From: Mesorhizobium sp. AR02
Lineage (GTDB): Bacteria; Pseudomonadota; Alphaproteobacteria; Rhizobiales; Rhizobiaceae
Reading direction: 5' to 3'
Length of the DNA: 64,000 bases
Assembly (NCBI RefSeq): GCF_024746835.1
Contig: NZ_CP080531.1
Span: 4,794,001 to 4,858,000 of the forward strand
Below the pieces are notes generated by a model. It made no database searches. It had not been told where the DNA came from and saw nothing but the letters and a program-made list of their open reading frames with translations. A program made the position numbers and the translations under genes. Positions within the stretch are counted from its first letter, which is position 1, and each line of letters begins with the position of its first letter. This document shows, piece after piece, positions 48,335 to 58,632 of this stretch.

Positions 48335-49419
48335 GAGACCGGAATCTTCTTGAAAAGGTCGGCCAGACGCGCCGCCGCGCCACCGAGGGAACGTTCTTCG
48401 AGGACGAAACGCCTGGCTTCTGCGGCCATCATGGTTCTTTCGTTGTTACGGGTCAGAAGCCTTTCAATGGCGAAAGCGAACGCCGCGACATCGCCCGGCG
48501 GGGTGAGAAACCCGGTCTGGCCATCCCGCACGACCTCCGGCACGCCGGCGATGTCCTGAGCCACCACCGGAAGGCCGGCGGCCTGTGCTTCAAGATAGGC
48601 AACGCCATAGGCCTCGCCGTAACCCGGCCAGACGTAGATTCCCCCGCTGTAAAGAACATCCGGCACGGCGGCCGGCTCGATCGCGCCAAGCCATTCGATA
48701 CGGTCGGCGGGCAAGCCGGCGAATTGCGCTTTGACCTCGTCACGGGCAGGCCCGTCCCCGACGACCGACATGGTCCAGGGCAGGTGGTCGATCGAGCCGA
48801 GGGCTTGCGCCAGCATGCGATAGCTTTCGACTTTGTCGCCCGGGCGCATCATGGCGACGGTAACGAGGCGCGTCGGACAACTCCGTGACGGCATGTCGCG
48901 GAATGCCGATGTGTCGATGAAGGGCGAAAGCATATCGAAAACGGCCTGGGGAATCGCATCTGTCAGCCCCTGGCGATCCCTTTGGGTGAAGCAGATGTTC
49001 AGCGCCGCCTTTTCGATGGCTCGCGCCACCAACGCCTGGCTATCGGCCCACAAGCCGGCGTTGCGTCGCCTCGAATAGGAGGCTTCCGCTGTCACATAGG
49101 GAACAGCAAAGGCCGACGCCAGTTCGGGTCCGATCAGGTCGGGCGCCTTGTAATAGGGATGGTAGGTGAACCAGAGATCGGGCTTGCCCTGACGGTGCCA
49201 AAGCCTTGTCAGCCGCGCGGCTTCGTCCGCGGCCTCGATCTTGAGCGCATCGAAACTTTTCGGCTCCGGCTGGCGTAGATAGAAGCGCAACTCAGATGCC
49301 AGTTCGACGCTATGCCCTCCGTGCTCCAGCGCCTTGACCAGCATCCGTGCCATCTGGCGGTCGCCGGAGACGACGGGATGATTGGGTGACTTCAGCGGCG
49401 CGTAGAAGGCAATTCGCAT
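48331..49419 (-). CDS. GT4-family glycosyltransferase paired with the deacetylase
   Basis: A 362-aa GT-B protein. The start MRIAFYAPLKSPNHPVVSGD is typical of GT4, and the donor lobe has VGDGPARDEVKAQFAGL, VWPGYGEAYGVAYLEAQAAG (the E-x7-E region) and GVPEVVRDGQTGFLTPPGD. It is the first gene of the two-gene unit with the deacetylase and is divergent from the DUF3095 gene, with 74 bp between the starts. Confidence 0.88.
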   Translation of the reverse strand: MRIAFYAPLKSPNHPVVSGDRQMARMLVKALEHGGHSVELASELRFYLRQPEPKSFDALKIEAADEAARLTRLWHRQGKPDLWFTYHPYYKAPDLIGPELASAFAVPYVTAEASYSRRRNAGLWADSQALVARAIEKAALNICFTQRDRQGLTDAIPQAVFDMLSPFIDTSAFRDMPSRSCPTRLVTVAMMRPGDKVESYRMLAQALGSIDHLPWTMSVVGDGPARDEVKAQFAGLPADRIEWLGAIEPAAVPDVLYSGGIYVWPGYGEAYGVAYLEAQAAGLPVVAQDIAGVPEVVRDGQTGFLTPPGDVAAFAFAIERLLTRNNERTMMAAEARRFVLEERSLGGAAARLADLFKKIPVS

Positions 49420-49493
49420 CGCGCGACCCTATCATCGGAAAGCCTGCGCAAGTCAATTTCGAAGCACGATCGACTTCACCTTCAAGCGTTGGA

Positions 49494-50675
49494 ATGTGCT
49501 ATCTAATGCTCATGGAAACAGCTGTCGCGTCCGACCCGTTTGTCGGTTCCTTGCCAGTCTTCGCAAAGTTCGAAAGCGTTGCCGATATCGACAATTATCG
49601 GCCTCTGCCCGATGGCTGGGCGCTGGCCACCGCCGACATTGTCGGCTCGACCAAGGCGATCGAGGCGGGGCGCTATAAAACCGTCAATATGGCCGGCGCC
49701 AGCGTCATTTCGGCGCTGCTCAATGCGCTGGGCCGGCAAGATCTTCCCTATGTCTTCGGCGGCGACGGCGCACTCGTGGCGTTTCCCGGCTCGGCGCTTG
49801 AGATCGCCCGCAACGCGCTGGCTTCTGTCCAGAGATGGGTGGCGGACGAACTGGACCTGACCTTGCGTGCGGCAATCGTGCCGATAAAGGACATAAGAGC
49901 GCAAGGCTTCGATGTTCGCGTGGCGAGGTTCCAGGCCTCCGAAGCGGCCTTCTATGCCATGTTCGCCGGCGGTGGCGGCAGTTGGGCGGAAGCCGAGATG
50001 AAAGCCGGGCGCTACCGCATCGACCCTGCGCCGGCCGGCGCGCGGCCGGATCTGACCGGCCTCTCCTGCCGCTGGAACCCGATCGAAGCCCGGCACGGCG
50101 AAATCGTCTCGATCATAGCCATACCGGGGGCTTCGCGAGACTTGCGCGGTTTTCAGTTTCTGGCGTCCGACATCATCGCCCTTGCCGGCAGGCAGGAGCG
50201 TGATGGCCACCCGGTGCCGGTGGACGGGCCGGCCTACAGTCTGTTGCCCGCCGGCCTCGATGTTGAGGCGCGGGCCACGGCGCCGCCAGGGCGGCGGTGG
50301 CGGGTGAAGCTGTGGGTGATGTTCCTGATGACGCTTACGGCTGTCACCGATAGATTTGGCTGGACGATCGGCCGTTTCGATCCGAAGGTCTACAAACGCG
50401 AGGTGGCCAGCAATTCGGATTTCCGCAAGTTCGACGACGGCTTGAAGATGACCATCGATGTTGACGCGGATGTCTTACACCGGATCGAGAACCGGCTGAA
50501 ACAGGCGGAAGAGGCGGGCATTTGCAGCTATGGCCTGCACCGCCAGAAGTCGGCCTTGATGACCTGCCTCGTCATCTCGCCGCTGCAGCCCGATCATGTT
50601 CATTTCATCGATGGCGCCGACGGCGGCTATGCGATGGCTGCCGCAAGCCTGAAAGCGAAGGCGCCGGTCCAATGA
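49494..50675 (+). CDS. DUF3095 nucleotidyl-cyclase-like protein
   Basis: A 393-aa protein. The N-terminal half is a cyclase-like fold: WALATADIVGSTKAIEAGRY (metal Asp) and DLPYVFGGDGALVAFPGS (GGDGA in the second metal position). The C-terminal half (DPKVYKREVASNSDFRKFDD) is specific to the DUF3095 family. Catalysis is unproven in this family. The start is uncertain: ATGs at 49494, 49506 and 49512 are in frame. It joins three canonical class III cyclases in this window. Confidence 0.82.
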   Translation: MCYLMLMETAVASDPFVGSLPVFAKFESVADIDNYRPLPDGWALATADIVGSTKAIEAGRYKTVNMAGASVISALLNALGRQDLPYVFGGDGALVAFPGSALEIARNALASVQRWVADELDLTLRAAIVPIKDIRAQGFDVRVARFQASEAAFYAMFAGGGGSWAEAEMKAGRYRIDPAPAGARPDLTGLSCRWNPIEARHGEIVSIIAIPGASRDLRGFQFLASDIIALAGRQERDGHPVPVDGPAYSLLPAGLDVEARATAPPGRRWRVKLWVMFLMTLTAVTDRFGWTIGRFDPKVYKREVASNSDFRKFDDGLKMTIDVDADVLHRIENRLKQAEEAGICSYGLHRQKSALMTCLVISPLQPDHVHFIDGADGGYAMAAASLKAKAPVQ

Positions 50676-50787
50676 CGGCTTGCGGAAATCGATTTTCGGC
50701 AATATGCCTCGGCCATGGTTCTTTGGGACCCGGTGAGCCCCGCCATGGGCGCGGGTAGTCTGTCCGAATTGACGGGAAAGCAGTTTT

Positions 50788-52131
50788 TTGGACGCCTCAC
50801 GATCGACATATGACAGTCTTCTGAACCGGATTTCGACGCGCGTCGCACAGGTCGGCGTGATCGGACTGGGCTATGTCGGGTTGCCGCTGGCGGTTGCGAT
50901 CGCACACGCCGGCTTCCAGGTTTCCGGCTTCGACATCGAAGCCCAGAAGGTCGAGAGCCTGAACAACGGCCAATCCTACATTGAGGCGGTGACGTCGACA
51001 GCCCTTGCCAGCCAGGTGGCGAGCGGACGGTTCCGCGCCACCGCGGACTTTGCCGAACTGGCCGTCTGCGATGTCATCATCATCTGCGTTCCGACACCGC
51101 TGACGAAACACCGTGAGCCAGACCTCTCCTTTGTCAGGAACACGGCAGGCACCATCGCGAAGCATCTGCGTCTCGGCCAGCTGATCGTGCTGGAATCGAC
51201 CACCTATCCCGGCACCACTGACGACGTGGTCAAGCCCATACTGGAAGAAACCGGCTTGCAGTCGAAGATAGACTTCTTCCTCGGCTTCTCGCCCGAACGC
51301 GAGGATCCCGGCAACCGCAGCTTTGTAGTCGCGACGATCCCCAAGGTTGTGGCAGGCGACGGCATTGAAGCGGCGACGCTCGTGCAGGCTTTCTACCAGA
51401 ACGTGGTCGAGACCGTCGTTCCGGTTTCCACCACGGCGACCGCCGAGGCGGTCAAGCTGACGGAAAACATCTTCCGCTCGGTCAATATAGCCCTCGTCAA
51501 CGAGTTGAAGGTCGTGCTCGGTGCGATGGGCATCGACATCTGGGAGGTGATCGAGGCGGCAAAGACCAAGCCCTTCGGCTATATGCCTTTCTATCCTGGC
51601 CCGGGACTTGGCGGGCACTGCGTCCCGATCGATCCCTTCTATCTGACGTGGAAGGCGCGCGAATACGAACTGCCGACCCGCTTCATCGAGCTGGCGGCGG
51701 AGATCAACACGGCCATGCCGCGTCATGTGGTCGATGAACTGGCGAAGGCACTGGACCGGCGCTGCGGCAAAGCGCTCAGCCGCTCGCGCATTCTCATCAT
51801 CGGGCTAGCCTATAAGAAGAATGTGCCCGACATCCGCGAAAGCCCCTCACTGCGGCTCATTGAACTCATCGAGGAATGGGGCGGCAAGGCGGAATTCCAC
51901 GATCCGCATGTTACCGAGATCCCGACCACACGGGAGCATATGGCGATCAAGGGGCGTTGCTCGGTCGAATTGACCGAGGCGGCCTTAAAGGATTTCGATG
52001 CTGTCGTCGTTGCAACCGACCACGACGCGATCGACTATCAGACGATCGCTGATCACGCCCTTCTGATCGTCGACACACGCAATGTTTTTGGCCGCCTCGG
52101 GCTGGCCCGAGAGACGGTGGTGAAGGCCTGA
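50788..52131 (+). CDS. UDP-sugar 6-dehydrogenase (WbpA/UDP-GlcNAc dehydrogenase type)
   Basis: A 447-aa enzyme with the NAD loop GVIGLGYVGLPLAVAIAHAG, the second-domain motif AEAVKLTENIFRSVNIALVN (Lys and Asn), the catalytic Cys in GPGLGGHCVPIDPFYLTWKA and the UDP-binding C-terminal domain (LAYKKNVPDIRESPSLRLIE). It oxidises C6 of a UDP-hexose or UDP-HexNAc to the uronic acid. The start is TTG at 50788 after gggaaag. It supplies an acidic sugar, probably for the glycan made by the nearby glycosyltransferases. Confidence 0.9.
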   Translation: MDASRSTYDSLLNRISTRVAQVGVIGLGYVGLPLAVAIAHAGFQVSGFDIEAQKVESLNNGQSYIEAVTSTALASQVASGRFRATADFAELAVCDVIIICVPTPLTKHREPDLSFVRNTAGTIAKHLRLGQLIVLESTTYPGTTDDVVKPILEETGLQSKIDFFLGFSPEREDPGNRSFVVATIPKVVAGDGIEAATLVQAFYQNVVETVVPVSTTATAEAVKLTENIFRSVNIALVNELKVVLGAMGIDIWEVIEAAKTKPFGYMPFYPGPGLGGHCVPIDPFYLTWKAREYELPTRFIELAAEINTAMPRHVVDELAKALDRRCGKALSRSRILIIGLAYKKNVPDIRESPSLRLIELIEEWGGKAEFHDPHVTEIPTTREHMAIKGRCSVELTEAALKDFDAVVVATDHDAIDYQTIADHALLIVDTRNVFGRLGLARETVVKA

Positions 52132-52334
52132 CGGCGTCTGAGCCGGCGAATTTTTTGCCCGATGTCAGGATCGTGATTGCACTTCGCCGGCAGCCTCGCC
52201 ACATAATGATAAATGCAGTTGCGCTCGCTCCTTGGCTGCAAGGACAGTCATCGCCGCTTTTGCCGCCGAAGCCAGCCTCGTTGACTTCGGGGGCTTATCT
52301 TTGGATCGTTGGCGGACTGAGTTATGGCGGATCA

Positions 52335-53696
52335 ATGGACGGGTTTCGAGACAGCATGAACACAGCGCAAGCAGAAATTTCCACCATTCTCATGGATAAG
52401 GTTGCCGATTGGCTGACCCAATCGGCGCTGGCGGGCAACGACCTGGAAACATTGATAAAAGGCTTTTGCGAACGGCTGGCTGCCGCCGGCCTGCCACTGA
52501 AGCGGGTGCATTTGAGCTTTTCGATGCTGCATCCGCTTTATGACGCGCTTGGCTTCACCTGGTTTCGCGGCCAAGGCCTGGAAGTGGAGGGCTTCCGCAA
52601 CGAGGGCGGCGTGCAGTCCGACAGGTTCCTGACCAGCCCATACTACCATCTGCTTAGCAACAAGCTCGACCATCTGCGGCGCCGGTTCGAGCCGTCGGTG
52701 CCGTTGGAGTTTCCTGTTTTCGAGGAACTCAAGCTTATGGGCGTCACCGATTACATGGCTTTCGTCCATCCCTTCAGCGGCAACACCAGTCAGGGCATGA
52801 TGGGGTCTTGGTCCACCGACAGTGCTGCAGGCTTCAGCGACAGCATGATTGCGGCGCTGCTGCGAATCCAGAACCATCTCGCTATCGCAACCAAGATGGC
52901 GGTGCTCACCAAGCTCGCCGACAACATGATGACCACTTATCTCGGCGGCGACGCCGGCAGGCGCGTGCTGGACGGCCAGATCAAGCGCGGCGAGGGCGAC
53001 ACGATCCGGGCCGCACTGGTCATGGGCGATATGCGCGGGTCGACTAGGCTTGCCGAAACCTCTGGCCGCGAAATCTATATCGATACGCTGAACCAGTTTT
53101 TCGATGCCATTGCTGCACCTTTCAATCGCAGAGGCGGGCAGATCATGAGTTTCCTGGGGGATGGCTTCATCGCCGTCTACCCTTGCGAAAGGCACCGCTC
53201 GCAGTCCGAGATCGCCTGCCAGGCTGCTCTTGCGGCAGCGCACAAGGCCACCGCGCGCATGATGGATCTCAATCTGCGCAGAAAGGAGCGGGGGCTGGGC
53301 GACATACAATTTGGTATCGGCCTGCATGTGGGTAATGTGATGTTCGGCAATGTCGGGCTTACCGACCGGCTCACATTCTCTGTCTTCGGCTCGGCCGTAA
53401 ACGAGGTCCAGCGCCTACAGACCCTGACCAAGAAATATCCGCACAGCGTTCTCGCCAGCGAAGACTTCGCCAGCTACTGCGGCGCCAGCAGCTGGTTGAC
53501 GCTCGGCAAGGAGGAACTGCGGGGCATCAAGCACAAGCTGACGGTGCTTGCACCCGATCTGTCGGGTGCTCTCGCACTCGATGAAGACGCTGCGCTGGAG
53601 CCGGCCCACGACCGAAGATCGGACGCCGAGCAGGTCATGCTGCTTCATCGCGATACCGCGCGGATATCGGCGGGCGACCCGGCGAAGCTCCAGTAA
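52335..53696 (+). CDS. Divergent class III nucleotidyl cyclase
   Basis: A 453-aa protein. Residues about 1-210 form an unassigned N-terminal region (LPLKRVHLSFSMLHPLYDAL) similar to sensor regions of adenylate cyclases. Residues about 230-400 are the cyclase domain: ALVMGDMRGSTRLAE (metal Asp), IMSFLGDGFIAVYP (second Asp) and TFSVFGSAVNEVQRLQTL (Asn and Arg). The substrate Lys expected before FLGD is replaced (IMSF), so substrate choice is uncertain. I chose the ATG at 52335; the frame is open further upstream. It precedes the peptide-transporter genes. Confidence 0.82.
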   Translation: MDGFRDSMNTAQAEISTILMDKVADWLTQSALAGNDLETLIKGFCERLAAAGLPLKRVHLSFSMLHPLYDALGFTWFRGQGLEVEGFRNEGGVQSDRFLTSPYYHLLSNKLDHLRRRFEPSVPLEFPVFEELKLMGVTDYMAFVHPFSGNTSQGMMGSWSTDSAAGFSDSMIAALLRIQNHLAIATKMAVLTKLADNMMTTYLGGDAGRRVLDGQIKRGEGDTIRAALVMGDMRGSTRLAETSGREIYIDTLNQFFDAIAAPFNRRGGQIMSFLGDGFIAVYPCERHRSQSEIACQAALAAAHKATARMMDLNLRRKERGLGDIQFGIGLHVGNVMFGNVGLTDRLTFSVFGSAVNEVQRLQTLTKKYPHSVLASEDFASYCGASSWLTLGKEELRGIKHKLTVLAPDLSGALALDEDAALEPAHDRRSDAEQVMLLHRDTARISAGDPAKLQ

Positions 53697-53840
53697 CCGC
53701 CACGATCCGGTCCGAACGCCATTGGTAGGCAGTCCGGTTCGTCGGTTCCGCCACTGGCGACCGTTTCGAATCCAAGTTGCTCTAAGCTGGCAATGCGCTA
53801 GTCTCGGTTTCTGGACTGCCAGAGTGGGGCTGGTGTGAGA

Positions 53841-55736
53841 ATGAATTCGGGTTTTGATCTGCTGCGGATCGAGGATGTTGGCATCTCTTTTGCCATTATC
53901 GGGGGGCCGTTGCATGCCGTCAGGCGCGCAAGTCTTCGCGTGCTGCCCGGCAAGGTTACCGCGCTTGTGGGCGAGTCAGGTTCCGGAAAATCGGTTCTCA
54001 GCCAGGCCGTGATGGGCATTTTGCCGAACACAGCCCATGTTCGCGGCCGTATCCTGTTTTCCGATCCTGAAAAGCCCGGCACGACGCAGGATATCCTGCA
54101 GATGCCGCGTGATGGACCCGAAATCCGGGCGCTGAGAGGCAGCCGCATTGGCAAGATCTTTCAGGAGCCGATGACATCACTGTCACCGCTGCACACGATC
54201 GGCAACCAGGTCAGCGAATCCCTGCAGATTCATACGCCCATGGCTCGGGCGGAGCGCAAGGCACAGACCGAGGAAATGCTCAGCCTTGTCGGCTTTCCCA
54301 ATCCCAAGCGCGCCTACGACATGTATCCGTTTGAACTTTCGGGAGGATTGCGTCAACGCGCCATGATCGCCATGGCTCTCATCTGCCGGCCCGCTTTGCT
54401 GATCGCCGATGAGCCGACGACAGCGTTGGACGTCACCATCCAGGCGCAAATCCTGCAATTGCTGCGCGGGCTTCAGACCAAGCTGAACATGGCGATGCTG
54501 CTGATCACGCACGACCTCGGCGTTGTCGCCAATGTCGCCGACGAGGTGGTGGTCATGTACCATGGCGAGATCATGGAAGCGGGACCTGTGGAGGCAATAT
54601 TCCGCCGGCCGGGCCACCCTTACCTGAAGGGCCTGATGGCAGCCGTCCCGCATTTCGACCTGAAGCCCGGCGAAAGGCTAAAGGCGCTCCGCGAGGTGCC
54701 GGTGAATGTCGAGAACCTGCTCGGCAAGCAGACGGCGCCGGCATCGAAGGGGCCGGACGACATCCTGCTGTCGGTCAGGGATCTGAAAAAGGTCTTCACC
54801 ATCCGCAAGTCCGGATGGTTTGGCGGGGATCATCAAACGTCTGTTCGCGCCGTGGACGGCGTGAGCTTCGATATCAGGCGGGGTGAGTGCCTGGGTCTGG
54901 TCGGCGAAAGCGGCTCCGGCAAAACCACCGTCAGCAAGATGCTGATGCGGGCTGTCACCCCTAGCGGCGGCTCCGTGGTCTTCAACGGCCGCGACAGATC
55001 AATCGACGTCCTAGAGGCCGAGGGAGACACCCTGCGCATGCTGCGCGCGAAAATCCAGATGGTCTTCCAGGATCCGGTTTCGTCGCTTTCACCTCGCATG
55101 ACGGTGGAGAACATCTTGAGCGAGCCGCTGGAAATCCATCAACGCGGCAATGCCGCGTCCCGACTCGCCACGGTCAAGAGCCTGATGCAGGCAATCGGGC
55201 TCGATCCGCGCTTCATCAAGCGTTATCCGCACAGCTTCTCGGGCGGGCAGCGTCAGCGTATCGGCATCGCGCGCGCGTTGGCGCTAGGGCCTGAACTCCT
55301 GATCTGCGACGAGCCGGTTTCGGCGCTCGATGTCTCTGTCCAGGCGCAGATCCTGAACCTTCTGAAGGACCTGCAGAAAGAACTAGGCCTGACCTACCTG
55401 TTCATATCCCACAATCTGGCGGTGGTGGACTACATGGCAGACCGCATCGCGGTGATGTGCGGCGGGCGTATCGTCGAGCTTGCGCCGCGCGAAATCCTGC
55501 TGAGGAAGCCGATCCACCCCTACACGCGCTCACTGGTCGCCGCGGTACCTTTCCCCGATCTCGACAGGCCGATGGATTTCAAGACGCTGAAGCTCAGCGG
55601 CGCTTCCGACACCAGCGCATGGGGACCGCAATTCCGCGATGAGGGCGACGAGGATATGCTGTCGCCGCTCGATCTTGGCGGCGGCCACCTCGTGCTGGCC
55701 CGACGTTCGGCCGATGTCAGCGAGCTACGCCATTGA
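53841..55736 (+). CDS. Peptide-type ABC importer, fused double ATPase (OppD-OppF)
   Basis: A 631-aa protein with two complete ABC domains: Walker [15 protein letters not shown] and [14 protein letters not shown], signatures [17 protein letters not shown] and [15 protein letters not shown], Walker [14 protein letters not shown] and [13 protein letters not shown]. Each domain ends with the Opp/Dpp extension ([30 protein letters not shown]). One protein therefore energises the transporter. A GTG at 53835 is in frame; I chose the ATG at 53841. The substrate-binding gene overlaps its stop. Confidence 0.9.
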   Translation: MNSGFDLLRIEDVGISFAIIGGPLHAVRRASLRVLPGKVTALVGESGSGKSVLSQAVMGILPNTAHVRGRILFSDPEKPGTTQDILQMPRDGPEIRALRGSRIGKIFQEPMTSLSPLHTIGNQVSESLQIHTPMARAERKAQTEEMLSLVGFPNPKRAYDMYPFELSGGLRQRAMIAMALICRPALLIADEPTTALDVTIQAQILQLLRGLQTKLNMAMLLITHDLGVVANVADEVVVMYHGEIMEAGPVEAIFRRPGHPYLKGLMAAVPHFDLKPGERLKALREVPVNVENLLGKQTAPASKGPDDILLSVRDLKKVFTIRKSGWFGGDHQTSVRAVDGVSFDIRRGECLGLVGESGSGKTTVSKMLMRAVTPSGGSVVFNGRDRSIDVLEAEGDTLRMLRAKIQMVFQDPVSSLSPRMTVENILSEPLEIHQRGNAASRLATVKSLMQAIGLDPRFIKRYPHSFSGGQRQRIGIARALALGPELLICDEPVSALDVSVQAQILNLLKDLQKELGLTYLFISHNLAVVDYMADRIAVMCGGRIVELAPREILLRKPIHPYTRSLVAAVPFPDLDRPMDFKTLKLSGASDTSAWGPQFRDEGDEDMLSPLDLGGGHLVLARRSADVSELRH

Positions 55737-57631
55737 TCCGCCGGCGCACCCTCCTTGGCGTCATGGCTTCGGCATTTCTGCCGGGCACGGTGCGCGCCGG
55801 CGATCTGGAGCCGGAATTTCTTCAACCGCGGTTGAAGGCCAGGGCTCTGCCGGCACTCGCCGAACGCCTGCCCAAGAGCCCGCGCGCGTTGAATCTCGCT
55901 GCGATGGGCCGGCAGCCCGGCCAGTATGGCGGCACGCTGCGCACGATCATCGGCAGCCAGAAAGATATCCGGATGATGACGATCTACGGGTATGCTCGGC
56001 TGGTCGGCTATGACGAAAAGCTCAAGATGCAACCCGACATTCTGGAAAGTTTCGATGTAGCGAATGATCGCGTCTTCACTTTCAAGATACGGGAAGGACA
56101 TAAATGGTCCGACGGTAGCCTGCTGACGCCGGAGGATTTTCGCTATTGTTGGGAAGATGTCTGGCTGAACGATGAGCTTTCGGAAGGCGGGCTCGCCCCG
56201 GCCCTCCTGGCGGACGGCAAGCCGCCTCGCTTCGAGATCGTCGATCCGTTGACGGTCCGCTATAGTTGGGATGCGCCCAATCCCGACTTCCTGCCAAAGC
56301 TCGCCGCTGCTTCGCCGCTACCGCTTGTTCTGCCGGCCGCCTATCTCAAGCAGTTCCACAAGAAATATCAGGATCCATTCCGGCTCGCCGGCCTGATGAA
56401 GGAGTACCGGGCCAAGAAATGGACGCTCTTGCATATCCGCATGTCGCGGCAGTATCGCCCGGAGAACCCGGATCTGCCGACGCTCGATCCCTGGCAGAAT
56501 CGGACCAAGCCGCCGGCTGAGCAGTTCGTCTTCGAGCGCAACCCGTTCTTTCATCGAATAGACGAGAATGGCCGGCAACTGCCCTATGTTGACCGGATTG
56601 TCATGAGTGTCAGCTCGTCGGCGATCATTTCCGCCAAGACCGGCGCGGGCGAGAGCGACCTGCAATGCATGGGAATTGACTTCACCGACTACTCCTTCCT
56701 GAAGGACGCGGAGAAGCGCTACCCGGTGAAGATGCATCTCTGGAAACGCACACAGGGCTCGCGGCTGGCGCTGCTGCCCAATCTGAATTGTGCCGACCAG
56801 GTGTGGCGTGACCTCTTCCGTGACGTGCGCGTGCGCCGCGCACTTTCGCTCGCTGTGGACAGGCGCGAGATCAACATGGCCGTGTTCTACGGATTGGCGC
56901 AGGAAAGTGCCGATACAGTCCTGCCGGAGAGCCCGCTCTACCGGCCGGAATTCGCGAAAGCCTGGGTCGCCCATGATCCCGACCAGGCCAATGCGCTGCT
57001 CGACGAGGTCGGGCTTCAGAGGCGTGACGATGACGGCTTGCGGATACTTCCCGACGGACGCCCGGCGCAGGTCATCGTGGAAACGGCCGGCGAAAGTACC
57101 CTGGAAACCGACGCGCTCGAACTCATCACCGATCACTGGCGCAAGATCGGCATTGCCCTGTTCATCCGGACTTCGCAGCGAGACATCTTCCGCAGCCGCG
57201 CGCTTGGCGGCGAGATCATGATGTCGATGTGGTCGGGCATCGACAACGGCGTGCCGACCGCCGACATGAACCCGTACCAGTTGGCCCCCACCATCGACGA
57301 CCAACTGCAATGGCCGCTCTGGGGTGCTCACTACTTGTCTCATGGCACGGTCGGTGAAGCGCCCGATCTTCCGCCCGTGGTCGAGCTGATGGCTTTGCTC
57401 AAGCGCTGGAACGCATCAACCGAAGCCGCGGAGCGCGCCGAAATCTGGAATTCAATGCTATCGGTCTACACCGATCAGGTGTTTTCGATCGGCACGGTGA
57501 ACGCAACATATCAGCCGGTTCTGGCGTCCTCTCGGCTGCGCAACCTGCCTGACAAGGCGCTCTACGGCTACGACCCGACTGCCTATTTCGGTGTCTATAT
57601 GCCGGATACATTCTGGCTTGGAGAGACCTGA
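55733..57631 (+). CDS. Periplasmic substrate-binding protein of the peptide-type ABC importer
   Basis: A 632-aa SBP_bac_5 protein. The N-terminus ([20 protein letters not shown]) has a twin-Arg-type signal peptide. KIREGHKWSDGSLLTPEDF is the family signature, and FRDVRVRRALSLAVDRREIN lies in the second lobe. The start is TTG at 55733, overlapping the ATPase stop. The large size is typical of oligopeptide or complex-substrate binders. The ligand is unknown; cell-wall peptide, opine or glycan fragment are all possible. Confidence 0.88.
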   Translation: MIRRRTLLGVMASAFLPGTVRAGDLEPEFLQPRLKARALPALAERLPKSPRALNLAAMGRQPGQYGGTLRTIIGSQKDIRMMTIYGYARLVGYDEKLKMQPDILESFDVANDRVFTFKIREGHKWSDGSLLTPEDFRYCWEDVWLNDELSEGGLAPALLADGKPPRFEIVDPLTVRYSWDAPNPDFLPKLAAASPLPLVLPAAYLKQFHKKYQDPFRLAGLMKEYRAKKWTLLHIRMSRQYRPENPDLPTLDPWQNRTKPPAEQFVFERNPFFHRIDENGRQLPYVDRIVMSVSSSAIISAKTGAGESDLQCMGIDFTDYSFLKDAEKRYPVKMHLWKRTQGSRLALLPNLNCADQVWRDLFRDVRVRRALSLAVDRREINMAVFYGLAQESADTVLPESPLYRPEFAKAWVAHDPDQANALLDEVGLQRRDDDGLRILPDGRPAQVIVETAGESTLETDALELITDHWRKIGIALFIRTSQRDIFRSRALGGEIMMSMWSGIDNGVPTADMNPYQLAPTIDDQLQWPLWGAHYLSHGTVGEAPDLPPVVELMALLKRWNASTEAAERAEIWNSMLSVYTDQVFSIGTVNATYQPVLASSRLRNLPDKALYGYDPTAYFGVYMPDTFWLGET

Positions 57632-57633
57632 GC

Positions 57634-58632
57634 GTGCTTCGATATATTGTCTGGCGCATCGCCGTGATGGTTCCAACGCTGCTGATCATATCGGCGCTGG
57701 TGTTCACGATCATCGAACTTCCGCCAGGCGACTATTTCGACAGCTATGTTGCCGAGCTTCGGGCTCAGGGCGAAGCGGTGGATTCCGATCGCATCCAGAT
57801 GATGCGCAAGGAATATGGTTTCGACCAGCCGCCGGTCATTCGCTACTTCTACTGGGTCGGCGGGATGCTGCACGGCGATTTCGGCTATTCCTTCGAATAT
57901 GAGCTGCCGGTTCGCGACGTCGTCGGGGACCGAATGTGGCTGACCGTGCTGGTTTCCTTCGTCACGATCATCGTCACCTGGCTCATCGCCTTTCCGATCG
58001 GCATGTACTCCGCCACGCACCAATACAGCTGGGGCGACTACGGCCTGACGTTCTTGGGCCTTCTCGGCCTTGCCATTCCGAACTTCATGCTGGCCCTGAT
58101 CCTGATGTATTTCGCCAACATCTGGTTCGGCACGTCCATCGGCCATCTTATGGACCAGCAATATCTCGGCGAGCCTATGAGCTGGGACAAGGCGAAGTCG
58201 ATCCTCGCCCATCTCTGGATTCCGGTCTTGATCATCGGCACCGGGGGCACGGCAAGCATGATCCGGCGGCTGCGCGCCAATCTGCTCGACGAGCTACACA
58301 AACAATATGTCGTGACCGCGCGCGCCAAAGGCCTTCATCCCTTCAAGGCGCTGGTCAAATATCCGCTGCGCATGGCGCTCAATTTCTTTATTTCCGACAT
58401 CGGCTCTATCCTGCCGGCCATCATCTCCGGCGCCGAAATCACCGCGATCGTGCTGTCTTTGGAAACGACCGGGCCGATGCTGATCAGGGCACTGCAAAGC
58501 CAGGACATGTATCTGGCAGGGTCGTTCCTGATGTTCCTCGCCTTCCTGACGGTCATCGGTGTGCTGATTTCCGACCTGGCGCTGGCGCTGCTTGATCCAC
58601 GAATTCGTTTGCAGGGCGGCAGCACCAAATGA
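57634..58632 (+). CDS. Peptide-type ABC importer permease (OppB-like)
   Basis: A 332-aa membrane protein starting with GTG at 57634, two bases after the binding-protein stop. The N-terminus LRYIVWRIAVMVPTLLIISA is typical of OppB, and the cytoplasmic EAA loop reads YVVTARAKGLHPFKALVKYP. A longer periplasmic loop than usual occurs between helices (around DQQYLGEPMSWDKAKSILAH). Six helices are visible. It overlaps the second permease by 4 bp (ATGA). Confidence 0.9.
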   Translation: MLRYIVWRIAVMVPTLLIISALVFTIIELPPGDYFDSYVAELRAQGEAVDSDRIQMMRKEYGFDQPPVIRYFYWVGGMLHGDFGYSFEYELPVRDVVGDRMWLTVLVSFVTIIVTWLIAFPIGMYSATHQYSWGDYGLTFLGLLGLAIPNFMLALILMYFANIWFGTSIGHLMDQQYLGEPMSWDKAKSILAHLWIPVLIIGTGGTASMIRRLRANLLDELHKQYVVTARAKGLHPFKALVKYPLRMALNFFISDIGSILPAIISGAEITAIVLSLETTGPMLIRALQSQDMYLAGSFLMFLAFLTVIGVLISDLALALLDPRIRLQGGSTK

